A stretch of 14,378 nt of DNA from Nitrospirota bacterium (GCA_021838765.1 JAKCCY010000067.1:1-14378), one strand, 5' to 3'; shown: positions 5,891 through 14,116, counted from the stretch's first letter. The notes: generated from the sequence alone by a model not told the origin. Numbers and translations: made by a program.

Positions 5891-7276
5891 TCAGGACGGA
5901 TTTTGATGATGCTCTTGCTGGGGAACAGTGTCTTCATGTGAAGGAGAATGATCTGTCTGGGAGATCCTGTGAGAGGACCCGTTTTTCAAAAAAGAGATAA
6001 AATCATCGCCCTTCTTCCAGATGACCTCGGTCACATTGGGAAATTTCTCAAAATAAGAGAGGTCAAGGAGATGGAGTTCCCTGTTCCCCGGAAAGGAATC
6101 CGGATAAAGGATCCGGACAGGTTGCCGGTTTGGCGTCAGACTGGAGACGAGTTTTTCGATCAGATGATAGGCTCCCGCATCTTCAGGCTGAAGGAGAAAG
6201 TGGATTTCTCCCTGGTCCCGAACCTCTTTTCCGATATTGCTTGAGTCATCGATCCGGTTCAGATGGAAGGCAAATCCGGTAGCCGGAATATTGGCCCCAA
6301 ACAGGGCAGGAAGTTTATCGTATCTCCCACCCGATGCAATTTCCCTTGTCGACCCCGGAGTATAAAGATGAAAGAACATTCCGCTGTAGTATGGACCAAC
6401 GGGGGCCAAGGCAAGATCGAGGACAATCTCGGATGGAGCATGGGTCCATTCCTTGACAAGGGCGAGAAAAGACGCGTCGACCTGGCCATTTGGCAAGCAT
6501 GACGACAAGGTCTCAAGGGAAGCGAGTGCCTCGGGAAGAGGAACAACATTTCGAAGGAAAAATGACAGTGTTTCAGAAAAACACTTTATCTTTCTGGACG
6601 AAAGAATCTTGTTAGGTGTTCCGCCCTGGATGATTTCGTGAAGGGAGCCTGAGTCATGAGCATAGAACAGCCTTGATATTTCCTGTCTTGAAACTTCAGG
6701 AGCGATCTCTGCCACAAGGTCAAGAATTGTTGTTTGGAGCCCCTGATGAGACAAGACGAGTGTTGGGTCCCAGATGGCAAGCTTTCGCGCTCCCTGCAGG
6801 CAAAGATGAATAATTTCCCAGTCGCCCCAGACGCTTCCATTTCCCCAATACTCGACTCCAGCCTGGAAAAGTTCCCGTTCAAGCACATGGTGGTCTTCAT
6901 GTCTAAACACCGTTGTGCTGTAGGAAAATCTCAAATCATTGAATCCCGAGTCGATGGCATGAGCCAAAAGCCTGGCTATCTGGGCAGTCGCATCGGGTCG
7001 CAGGATCAGGACATGCCCCGAAGTCCGGTCCTGTATGGTATAGGACTTTTCAAGGAGGGCCGGATCGATTCCGGGTCTTAAGGCATCAAGGTACTCAAAC
7101 GCAGGAAGAGCAATCTCCCGGTACCCTCTCTGTCTGAAAAGGTCGAGAAGTTCCCCTGCCACTTTCCGCCGGAACGTGGGATTCCCCGAAAAAAGAGGGC
7201 CAACCCCTTTCGGAGTCAGCCCTCTTTTTTCCAAACGGGAAGCAGGTGCCTGATATTTTTGCGAAATCTTGCTCAT
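5891..7276 (-). CDS. hisZ: ATP phosphoribosyltransferase regulatory subunit HisZ
   Basis: This encodes 461 residues of class II histidyl-tRNA-synthetase-like fold. Motifs include LRPDATAQIARLLA (92-105), a diverged motif 2 TTVFRHEDHH..ERELFQAGVEYWG (121-145), and EIASGGRYDKL (312-322) followed by PATGFAFHLNRI. HisZ pairs with the short form of HisG to catalyse and feedback-regulate the first step of histidine synthesis. The HisRS catalytic signatures and a normal anticodon-binding domain are not evident, which favours HisZ over HisS. After residue 345 there is a further segment of about 115 residues ending in a hydrophilic His/Gln/Ser-rich tail; most HisZ proteins end soon after the catalytic-like domain. 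The start overlaps the serA stop (ATGA) with little ribosome-site support, indicating coupling. hisG is not in the window. Confidence 0.85.
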   Translation of the reverse strand: MSKISQKYQAPASRLEKRGLTPKGVGPLFSGNPTFRRKVAGELLDLFRQRGYREIALPAFEYLDALRPGIDPALLEKSYTIQDRTSGHVLILRPDATAQIARLLAHAIDSGFNDLRFSYSTTVFRHEDHHVLERELFQAGVEYWGNGSVWGDWEIIHLCLQGARKLAIWDPTLVLSHQGLQTTILDLVAEIAPEVSRQEISRLFYAHDSGSLHEIIQGGTPNKILSSRKIKCFSETLSFFLRNVVPLPEALASLETLSSCLPNGQVDASFLALVKEWTHAPSEIVLDLALAPVGPYYSGMFFHLYTPGSTREIASGGRYDKLPALFGANIPATGFAFHLNRIDDSSNIGKEVRDQGEIHFLLQPEDAGAYHLIEKLVSSLTPNRQPVRILYPDSFPGNRELHLLDLSYFEKFPNVTEVIWKKGDDFISFLKNGSSHRISQTDHSPSHEDTVPQQEHHQNPS

Positions 7277-8880
7277 GCCTTGGCAGAAGGAAGATGGAGG
7301 ATCTTGAGAGAAAGGATATTCGGAATCTTCCGAAGCTCTTCAAGAAGAGCCGGGCTGATTTCATCATCCACGCCAATCAGGGAAATGGCCTTTCCTCCCG
7401 GGAAGTCCCGACCGAACTGCATCCTTGAAATATTGATCTTGTGGTTACCCAAAATGGTGCCAACCGCCCCTACAACACCTGGCTGATCCTGATTGGTAAG
7501 GTAAACCATGATTGGTTCGGGAATGACTTCAACAGGCAATTGATCCATCGAAACGATCCGATAATCCCTCTTTTGAAAGACCGAACCGGCAATCTGGTGG
7601 GAATCATTTGCAGAAGAAATCTTGATCGAAAGGAGACCCGTGTAATCTCCGTTGTGAGTTGAGCGAACCTCGACAACCTCGATTCCCCTCTCTTTTGCGA
7701 GGATCGGAGCGTTGACCTCATTGACCCGGGTATCGAGGATTGGAGACAGAATCCCTTTCAATGCGGAAATCGTAACGGCCGCCGTAGGAATAGTAGCAAT
7801 CTCTCCTGAAAATTCGATGGTTACCTTCGACAGGGGCGAGGAAGAAATCTGGGAAAGGATATTCCCCATGATCTCGGCAAGCTTCTGGTAAGGAGTGACG
7901 ATGCTCATCTCTTCCGGTGAGACAGATGGAAGATTGGCCGCATAGCGAATGACACCCTTGGCAAGGTAGTCCACCATCTGGTCTGCGATCGCCAGCGCCA
8001 CATTCTCCTGGGCTTCCTTTGTTGCCGCCCCGATATGCGGAGTTGAGATAAAGGAATCGATCTTCAACAGGGGATGATCGGCAGGAACCGGCTCCTGAAC
8101 AAACACGTCAAAAGCCGCGCCGGCAACATGACCACTCAGGAGCGCTTCTGCAAGATCAGCCTCGTTGACAATTCCGCCCCTGGCACAATTGACGATATAA
8201 ACACCTTTTTTCATCTTGGCAATAGTGGTCTTGTTGATCAGGTTGGTTGTTTCAGCGTTGAGTGGGGTATGGACGGAGATAAAATCCGCCTTTTGGTAAA
8301 TCTCATCGAGAGATACAGGAACAACGCCCGATTTTTCCGCCACTTCAGGGGTCAGATAGGGATCAAAGGCAATAACATGCATTGAAAGCCCTTTTGCAAT
8401 CTGGGTAAGGTGTTGTCCGATCTTCCCCATTCCGATGATTCCCAGGGTTTTCTGAAAAAGCTCCACACCCATAAACTTGCTTTTTTCCCATTTTCCGGAC
8501 CGATTGGAGGCATTGGCCTGGGGAATGCGCCTTGCCATGGACATCAGGAGGGACATGGTGTGCTCTGCTGTCGTAATGGTGTTTCCGCCAGGAGTGTTCA
8601 TCACGACGATCCCATGTGACGTTGCCGCTTCAAGATCAACATTGTCGAGTCCGGCTCCTGCCCGTCCGACAACCTTGAGACGCTTTGCTCCCTTTAAAAT
8701 CTCCTTGGTAACCCTGGTCCCGCTTCTGATGACAAGACCGTCATAGCCTGCAATTTCAACGGCAAGCTCTTCCGGGGTCAGTTTTGTCTTGACCACGACT
8801 TCAAAACCGGCTTCCCTGAAAATTTTCAACCCATCTTCAGAGATGGCATCACTGACAAGTACCCTGATATTTTCTGACAA
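7273..8880 (-). CDS. serA: D-3-phosphoglycerate dehydrogenase, long form with ACT domain
   Basis: This encodes 535 residues. It oxidises 3-phosphoglycerate to 3-phosphohydroxypyruvate, the committed step of serine synthesis. The NAD-binding motif GIIGMGKIGQ is at 147-156 (G150, G152, G155). Catalytic residues are R234 (NCARGG), E263 (VQEP) and H282 (TPHIGAAT). An intervening domain of about 320-450 fits the ASB domain of long-form SerA, and a C-terminal ACT domain at about 457-530 (YLTNQDQPGVVGAVGTILG) would bind serine or another effector. The start codon is TTG at 8880, decided by GGAGG seven bases upstream; no in-frame ATG fits. The gene follows the class V aminotransferase by 30 bases and overlaps hisZ by ATGA, so the three are probably co-transcribed. 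Confidence 0.95.
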   Translation of the reverse strand: MSENIRVLVSDAISEDGLKIFREAGFEVVVKTKLTPEELAVEIAGYDGLVIRSGTRVTKEILKGAKRLKVVGRAGAGLDNVDLEAATSHGIVVMNTPGGNTITTAEHTMSLLMSMARRIPQANASNRSGKWEKSKFMGVELFQKTLGIIGMGKIGQHLTQIAKGLSMHVIAFDPYLTPEVAEKSGVVPVSLDEIYQKADFISVHTPLNAETTNLINKTTIAKMKKGVYIVNCARGGIVNEADLAEALLSGHVAGAAFDVFVQEPVPADHPLLKIDSFISTPHIGAATKEAQENVALAIADQMVDYLAKGVIRYAANLPSVSPEEMSIVTPYQKLAEIMGNILSQISSSPLSKVTIEFSGEIATIPTAAVTISALKGILSPILDTRVNEVNAPILAKERGIEVVEVRSTHNGDYTGLLSIKISSANDSHQIAGSVFQKRDYRIVSMDQLPVEVIPEPIMVYLTNQDQPGVVGAVGTILGNHKINISRMQFGRDFPGGKAISLIGVDDEISPALLEELRKIPNILSLKILHLPSAKA

Positions 8881-8910
8881 CGGTAGTCCTCCGATAGGAT
8901 GTTCTTGTTT

Positions 8911-10053
8911 TTAGTCCTCGATCAATACGGCCTGGGCCTTGGCAACACCTGATCCGAGAGGATGCTTGTATCCCATGCGGAAAAGGGCCATTTCAACGCC
9001 ACTAATGGCTGTGATGATGTCAAAAACATCAGAGTAGCCCATATGAGAGAGCCTGAAAACTTTTCCCTTCAGTTGATCCTGCCCGCCAGCTGCGGTGATC
9101 CCGTATTGTTTCCGAAGATTCTTGTAAAGTGCTTCTCCGTCAAACCCTTCCGGAGCCAGAACAGCGGTCACAGCATCAGAAGGCGCATTCTTGGCGAAGA
9201 CCTCAAGACCAAATCCCTTCACACCCTCCCTGGTGGCACGGGCAAGCTTCGCATGTCTTGCAAAAACGTTTTCAAGACCCTCTTCGCGCATCATTTTCAG
9301 GGATGTCGCAAGACCGATCCAAAGAGTAACGGCCGGAGTCCAGGCATTGGTATCTTTCAGAAGATTGTCTCTTTCCCTCTTGAGATCAAGGTAGAAACGG
9401 GAGCACTTGGCCTGAGCCTGATGTTTCCAGGCTTTCTCCGAAACGCCGATGCAGGCCAGTCCTGGTGGAAGCATGAGCGCTTTCTGCGAACCGGTGATCA
9501 GGATATCGATTCCCCAGAGGTCCATGGGAAGATTGGTGACACCAAGGGCGGTAATGGCATCAACGACCAGAATGGTATTCTCGCGGGTCTTTGTAATCTC
9601 GGCAATGGATTTGACGTCATGGGCCACACCGGTTGAGGTTTCACTCGCCTGAACGTATACACCCCTGATGGATGGATCCTTGTCCAGATGAGCCTTGATC
9701 TCGGACACATTGACCGACTCACCCCAATTGACCTTGATCTCAATGGTCGTCACGCCAAAAGCTGTGGCGATCTTGGCCCATCTTTCACCGAACTTTCCGC
9801 CATTCACAGACAGAATCTTGTCCCCGGGGGACATGAAGTTCGAAATGGATGCTTCCATTCCTGCCGTACCGCTTCCTGCAACAGTAATGACTTCCTGTTC
9901 GGTCTGGAAGAGCCATTTCAGATCCTTGCGAACATCCTGAATGATCGGGATAAAGTCAGGAGACCTATGATGGATGATGGGACGGGACATGGCGAGAAGA
10001 ACTTCTGGTGGAACGGGGGTTGGTCCTGGTGCCAAAAGATACTGTTTTTTCAT
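8911..10053 (-). CDS. Class V PLP-dependent aminotransferase (alanine-glyoxylate/serine-pyruvate type; candidate phosphoserine aminotransferase)
   Basis: This encodes 380 residues beginning MKKQYLLAPGPTPVPPEVL, the standard opening of alanine-glyoxylate/serine-pyruvate aminotransferases. Cofactor motifs are AGSGTAGMEA (59-68), ETSTGVAHDV (138-147), VVDAIT with D165, and TGSQKALMLPPGLA with the Schiff-base lysine K191. The C-terminal domain carries KVFRLSHMGY. A longer frame opens at 10104, but ATG 10053 is chosen because AAGGAG lies about nine bases upstream and homology begins there. Known chemistry of the family is transfer of an amino group from alanine, serine or glutamate to glyoxylate or another oxoacid. 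Its place as first gene of an operon with serA suggests that it aminates phosphohydroxypyruvate in place of SerC. That is inference; substrate cannot be read from sequence alone. Confidence 0.88.
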   Translation of the reverse strand: MKKQYLLAPGPTPVPPEVLLAMSRPIIHHRSPDFIPIIQDVRKDLKWLFQTEQEVITVAGSGTAGMEASISNFMSPGDKILSVNGGKFGERWAKIATAFGVTTIEIKVNWGESVNVSEIKAHLDKDPSIRGVYVQASETSTGVAHDVKSIAEITKTRENTILVVDAITALGVTNLPMDLWGIDILITGSQKALMLPPGLACIGVSEKAWKHQAQAKCSRFYLDLKRERDNLLKDTNAWTPAVTLWIGLATSLKMMREEGLENVFARHAKLARATREGVKGFGLEVFAKNAPSDAVTAVLAPEGFDGEALYKNLRKQYGITAAGGQDQLKGKVFRLSHMGYSDVFDIITAISGVEMALFRMGYKHPLGSGVAKAQAVLIED

Positions 10054-10191
10054 TCGGGAAAGCTCCTTAAAGCGGATAGTGGACATTTTTGCCAGAAAAC
10101 ACAATGAACATCGCCTGCTGTTTATCTACAGCATTCAGCCCCATCGATTGGAGTGCATTGTCGGAATCGGAATCATTAACTCAATCGAAGA

Positions 10192-10220
10192 AAGATACAT
10201 TAAACCGCTTCTGATGACAA
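10192..10220 (-). promoter_or_regulatory. Sigma-70-type promoter candidate for the aminotransferase-serA-hisZ-dnaB operon
   Basis: On the minus strand TTGTCA (10220-10215) is followed after 17 bases by TATCTT (10197-10192), matching 5 of 6 and 4 of 6 consensus bases. Transcription would begin near 10185, giving an untranslated leader of about 130 nt before ATG 10053. The 10054-10271 gap is the only non-coding DNA upstream of the operon. I saw no riboswitch or strong terminator in the leader. Confidence 0.4.
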
Positions 10221-10271
10221 GGATTAGTCTCATCCCGAAGCAGCAGGGAGTCCCTTTCGGAGGACCTGATT

Positions 10272-10691
10272 TCAGCGGGCAGGAGGGAGTATCGTTCCGC
10301 CCCAGAACTTCAGCCCTGCCGTACTGGTTCCATCACGGCTCGTCTGACAGTTGTCCCCTTTGTGCCCGACCTTGTTGACCGTATCCTCCGAGTCAAGAAC
10401 AAACCAGAAATGGCAGGATGATGTTAGCGGCATCATGACTGTTGACATCTGGTTGTTGCTGATATAGGTGGTCGAGTCGGAAAAGTAGGCCCAGACAGTC
10501 TGTTTATGGGGAAGCTTGAGCGTTGTCGTTGGAGGCCCCAGCCGCCGAAGAAGGTAGGTCGATGGCTCCCCCTTGTATGAGGCCAGGTGGGCATTGAAAT
10601 AATCGGAGGTGGGGAAGCAGGATCCAAGGAAAAGAAGGCTGAAAACAGCGACAAAATCCTTGATCCGTCTTGGCTTCATTGGCTTCCCCAT
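10272..10691 (-). CDS. Small putative lipoprotein of unknown function (possibly BamE/SmpA-like)
   Basis: A 139-residue product is read from ATG 10691 (MGKPMKPRRIKDF). ATG 10679 is an equally possible start. The frame stays open further upstream, but that part lies inside the preceding NERD gene. A basic n-region and hydrophobic VAVFSLLF lead to the lipobox LGSC, so C25 would be lipidated. The mature part has YKGEPSTYLLRRLGPPTTTLKL and VWAYFSDSTTY. A helix ending in LGxP followed by a W-x-Y strand recalls the BamE/SmpA fold, but the match is weak and I do not assign a function. Two further cysteines (SSCHFW, DNCQTS) could form a disulfide. It begins 10 bases after the stop of the NERD gene and shares its operon. 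Confidence 0.6.
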   Translation of the reverse strand: MGKPMKPRRIKDFVAVFSLLFLGSCFPTSDYFNAHLASYKGEPSTYLLRRLGPPTTTLKLPHKQTVWAYFSDSTTYISNNQMSTVMMPLTSSCHFWFVLDSEDTVNKVGHKGDNCQTSRDGTSTAGLKFWGGTILPPAR

Positions 10692-10701
10692 TAATCCTGG
10701 G

Positions 10702-12501
10702 CTAAAGGGATTGGGCCGGAGATGATCCGGAGCATCCGGGGCAATCCGGTTTTGGGCCTTCTGCGGGTTTTTGGACAGATTGGCCCGATTCATTGGCAAA
10801 CTGTTTTTCAAAAAGCAACGTGTTGTCCGAATCAAGTCGAATGGCAATCTCCGAAAGAGTCGCAAGCGATGAAATCACTGGTTTTCCAAGGTTCGTCCGT
10901 CCGATTTCAACTTGCAGTATGTCAAGCCGGACCTGAATATGAACAGGAATACTGCACCCCTGACAGGGTGTTTGCTTGAGGACTTCAGAGAGATTCAGTC
11001 CGGATATCGGAGCAAAACGGAAAAAAAGATGCCCCATTGGACCAGGCGTTGGCTGCAATGGCCAATTCTTGATCAACACCTGGCTGTCACAGTAATTGCA
11101 AGGCAGTTTTTGGGCGATTCCAATGGATATTTTCCCTCCGAAAGGCACCAGAAACGAAGGCACGGAGTTTTGAGGCGAAGACTCCATCTGAACACCCTGA
11201 AGCCCTGAAAGGGTAAAAAGCTTTTCATGGGAATCGTACTGGACGATGCTTGCGGGAATCGTCAGGGGAAAGGTTTTGACAACCCCTATTTTCTTGATCT
11301 CGTTGTCAAGAGCTTTATCGAGATTTTTCCGATTGTCGGGGCTCTGATTCGCTTTTGTCCTGAGTTCCATGGGCAAGCCCAGGGAGAGGATCTGATAGTC
11401 CGGCGTCATGGACGGATGCTGGTGATAGAACTCGAGGAGCAACTGGTATGGAGTCAGCTGGCTGGTACCTGGAACAGGCCAGCCATCGGAGACAAGCTTT
11501 GCTGTCTCTATTTTTTTCCCGTTCAGATGAAAGGCCCCGACCATCAAAAGCCCTCCAAGAAGAAAGAAAACCGCTCCGACAACGGTCCAGCGAATGCTTT
11601 TTTTGGGCTGGAGTGCCGGAGGTTCCGGTTTTTCAAATGACTCCCGGAGAGTTTTGTATGCACCATCGATAATATCCCGTGATTCGGGGTTTTCCCGATA
11701 TTCCGGGTGGATTGAAAAAATGGCTTCTCTCTTTTTATCGAGAATTTCGAGATTGGCAATAGGCGATATATCGGGAAATCCTCCGGCCGGAAACCGGAGA
11801 ATCCGCTCGGGATCATTGGGATCGGATGCGATGACGATACCAAGGAGATCCGCGATTTTGAAAGCATCCTCATGCGAAAGAGGAGAGGATGGGTGGATAT
11901 TTCCAAGGATCTCCGGAAGCTTGTGGAGATTGGTGATGATATAGGAACGGTCCCGGTTTGGAGGCTCCGAGACTGAAAGCGTTCCGCTTTTGGTAAGCCC
12001 CTCAAGGTTGGCTTCATCAGGGAAGATGATCACACCTGTGAGAAAAAGCGATATCCCCTTCTCTCTCAGAAACGATGACAATGGACCTATTCGACTTTTG
12101 ATCTGCGTGACCGGGTTGGAATTTCTCGGACCAGGGACATGGATCATCTGGTTGTCCGCACTCCAGACAGAGTTCAATGTTCCTGTGACGGTTCCGATGA
12201 CATTCTTGCACTCGAGGACAAAAACACCCTTGTCCGTCAGCAGGAGCCCGTCAATTTCTTTCTGGCCGATCGGAGAGTAGATGTTTCTTTCATAGAAATA
12301 GACATTCACCCCATTTTGCCAGAAAGGATCAATTCCAATCTCGGAGATACGGCTAAGGTCCTTTCCGGAGAGTCCGGTCAGACAAAACTGCCTGATCTCT
12401 TCTTCGAATCGCTCGGCGGCGGGTAGTGACTTTAATGACTGCAAGGGATTCCTTTCAAAATACAATAGCCTTGAGGAGGTCTGATCGGTTGAGGATACCA
12501 T
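10702..12501 (-). CDS. Membrane-anchored NERD-domain protein with unrecognised CxxC-bearing C-terminal domain
   Basis: This encodes 599 residues. Residues about 30-160 form a NERD (nuclease-related) domain: GQKEIDGLLLTDKGVFVLECKN carries E82, D84, E97 and K99, the D..ExK pattern of restriction-endonuclease-like folds. One strong transmembrane segment lies at 304-324 (WTVVGAVFFLLGGLLMVGAF), flanked by KK on each side. The C-terminal 270 residues match nothing I recognise and carry three CxxC pairs: C468/C471, C513/C516 and C587/C590 near the end. By topology one half is cytoplasmic and the other periplasmic; NERD inside is the likelier arrangement. ATG 12501 has no good ribosome site, whereas TTG 12444 (residue 20) has GAAAGG six bases upstream and may be the true start. 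It follows the substrate-binding protein gene by 31 bases. Nuclease activity is inferred from the fold only. Confidence 0.75.
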   Translation of the reverse strand: MVSSTDQTSSRLLYFERNPLQSLKSLPAAERFEEEIRQFCLTGLSGKDLSRISEIGIDPFWQNGVNVYFYERNIYSPIGQKEIDGLLLTDKGVFVLECKNVIGTVTGTLNSVWSADNQMIHVPGPRNSNPVTQIKSRIGPLSSFLREKGISLFLTGVIIFPDEANLEGLTKSGTLSVSEPPNRDRSYIITNLHKLPEILGNIHPSSPLSHEDAFKIADLLGIVIASDPNDPERILRFPAGGFPDISPIANLEILDKKREAIFSIHPEYRENPESRDIIDGAYKTLRESFEKPEPPALQPKKSIRWTVVGAVFFLLGGLLMVGAFHLNGKKIETAKLVSDGWPVPGTSQLTPYQLLLEFYHQHPSMTPDYQILSLGLPMELRTKANQSPDNRKNLDKALDNEIKKIGVVKTFPLTIPASIVQYDSHEKLFTLSGLQGVQMESSPQNSVPSFLVPFGGKISIGIAQKLPCNYCDSQVLIKNWPLQPTPGPMGHLFFRFAPISGLNLSEVLKQTPCQGCSIPVHIQVRLDILQVEIGRTNLGKPVISSLATLSEIAIRLDSDNTLLFEKQFANESGQSVQKPAEGPKPDCPGCSGSSPAQSL

Positions 12502-12532
12502 ATCTTCTGCATATCAGAAAACGAAAAATCTT

Positions 12533-14116
12533 TTACTCCGGAACCTTGCTCACATGTTCCAGGTGATCCGTTCCCAGAGGGTCATGCCAGAATCCCCTGA
12601 TATCTTGATGGACCAGCATGTTGGAAAGTCCTTCCGAAAGAGGGATGACCGGCACTCCAGCTCTCAAAAGCTGGAATTGGGCTTTTTCGTACAATTTTTG
12701 ACGGAGAGCATCGTTCGCCGATTGGGAAGCCTCAAGAACCAGATGGTCAAAAAGAGGATCCCCCCACCCAGTGCGGTTGTTTCCCGAATCGGTTGTCATC
12801 AACGTCATAAAAGTATTGGGGTCAGGATAATCGGCCAGCCAGCCGGACTGGTACATCTGGGGAGTCTTTGAATCAAGCTTTGCCAGGAAAGCTTTCCATT
12901 CAAGAGACCGGAGATGGATCGTGACATGGAGAATTTTCCGGAAAGATTCCTGGAAGTGAACGGCCAGAATGCGGCTTTGTGTGCCGGAAGGAAAAATAAG
13001 GGTAACCCTCGGAAAGTTTTTCCCTCCGGGATAACCGGCAATCGCCAATTCTGCACGGGCTTTGTCGGGGTTATACGAGTAACCGGCATTTTCCGAATAT
13101 CCCAACAATCCCTTCGGAATGAAGGATCGGGAGACCGGAAATGCATTCTGAAAAAGTTCCCGAAGATCCGAGCGGTCAACAGCAAGGGCAAAAGCTTTCC
13201 TGACATGAAGATTGTCAAAAGGAGGACGCTTGATGTTCATGCTGTAATACACCGTGCTGAACTGGGGAATCCGATGCAGATCCGGGGAATGCTCGTATTT
13301 TTTCACATAAAAACTCGGAACGCCCACGATATCCAGGATATGGCGATCGTAGAGCAAAAGCTGGGTAACCGACTCAGGAACGATCAGAAACTGGATCCTT
13401 TCAAGCGAAGTGTTCGAAGGGAGATCTGTTCGTGCTTCCAAAAGAAGAAAGTCACCATGCCACCATTCTTTTAGAGTAAATCGCCCATTTGTCACAAGAT
13501 GGCCTGGAAGTGTCCATCCGTCCCTATATTTTTGGATCAGGTCCTTTCGGATCGGATCCGTAATCGGGCTTGTCAGTAAGGAGGGAAAGGCCGACATCGA
13601 ATGGGAGAGGTGTATTTTAAGCGTCTCGGCATTGGGAACCTCTATTCCCACCTGTGAAGAAGTGCACTTATTCGCATGAAAGCAGGAAGCGTTTTTGATA
13701 TCAAAAAGGTAATAGGCGTATGGGGAGGCTGTTTCCGGGGAAAGGAGCCTTAGAAAAGAATCCCTGAAATCATAGGCTGTTACCTGTTTCCCATCACTCC
13801 ACGTTCTCTTGGGATCAAGGTGAAAGATATAGTCCTTGTTCCCTGCCGATTCCCAGGAAAGGGCGATATCAGGAGAAACGACGAGATTTTTGTCAAAACG
13901 CGTCAACCCATCCATCAGATTGGTAATCACCTCAAAGCTGATACCGTCTGTTGCTTTATTCCAGTCAAGTGTCGATGGATCATCTGCCATTGCCATAAAA
14001 AGAGTGTGTGAATCATGGCGGGAAACTGGCTGGAAATGGGGGGAACAAGAAAGAATGGATAACGGCAGCAGGATAAAAAGCATCAGGAAATACCTGATGT
14101 CAGGAGGCATTTTCAT
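12533..14116 (-). CDS. Oligopeptide/dipeptide-type ABC transporter substrate-binding lipoprotein
   Basis: This encodes 527 residues of the SBP_bac_5 (OppA/DppA) family. The signal peptide MKMPPDIRYFLMLFILLPLS leads to ILSC, so C24 is the probable lipidated cysteine. Family motifs include DDPSTLDWNKATD near the mature start, LMDGLTRFD, SWESAGNKDYIFHLDPKRTWSDGKQVTAYDF in outline, VRKAFALAVDR and SGWLADYPDPNTFM. Such proteins capture peptides, or sometimes other solutes, in the periplasm for an ABC importer. No permease or ATPase genes are adjacent, so it would depend on a distant transporter or serve as a sensor. An unusual cysteine pair occurs in ASCFHANKC. The lipobox has leucine at -2, which is acceptable but not ideal. 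The start ATG 14116 lacks a clear Shine-Dalgarno. It is first in a probable three-gene operon and lies downstream of the rRNA terminator. Confidence 0.88.
   Translation of the reverse strand: MKMPPDIRYFLMLFILLPLSILSCSPHFQPVSRHDSHTLFMAMADDPSTLDWNKATDGISFEVITNLMDGLTRFDKNLVVSPDIALSWESAGNKDYIFHLDPKRTWSDGKQVTAYDFRDSFLRLLSPETASPYAYYLFDIKNASCFHANKCTSSQVGIEVPNAETLKIHLSHSMSAFPSLLTSPITDPIRKDLIQKYRDGWTLPGHLVTNGRFTLKEWWHGDFLLLEARTDLPSNTSLERIQFLIVPESVTQLLLYDRHILDIVGVPSFYVKKYEHSPDLHRIPQFSTVYYSMNIKRPPFDNLHVRKAFALAVDRSDLRELFQNAFPVSRSFIPKGLLGYSENAGYSYNPDKARAELAIAGYPGGKNFPRVTLIFPSGTQSRILAVHFQESFRKILHVTIHLRSLEWKAFLAKLDSKTPQMYQSGWLADYPDPNTFMTLMTTDSGNNRTGWGDPLFDHLVLEASQSANDALRQKLYEKAQFQLLRAGVPVIPLSEGLSNMLVHQDIRGFWHDPLGTDHLEHVSKVPE

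Noticed and set aside
5891..7276. Annotation as histidyl-tRNA synthetase (HisS).
   Set aside because: Motif 2 is diverged, the SGGRYD context and surrounding sequence fit HisZ better, and the tail does not look like a normal anticodon-binding domain.
10103..10213. A 36-codon plus-strand frame starting ATGAACATCGCC upstream of the aminotransferase.
   Set aside because: It has no ribosome site and no recognisable sequence, and it overlaps the likely minus-strand leader and promoter.
10225..10262. A partial hairpin on the minus strand (CCGAA/TTCGG) after the small lipoprotein gene.
   Set aside because: It has only five outer pairs, a large loop and no T run, so it is not supported as a terminator.
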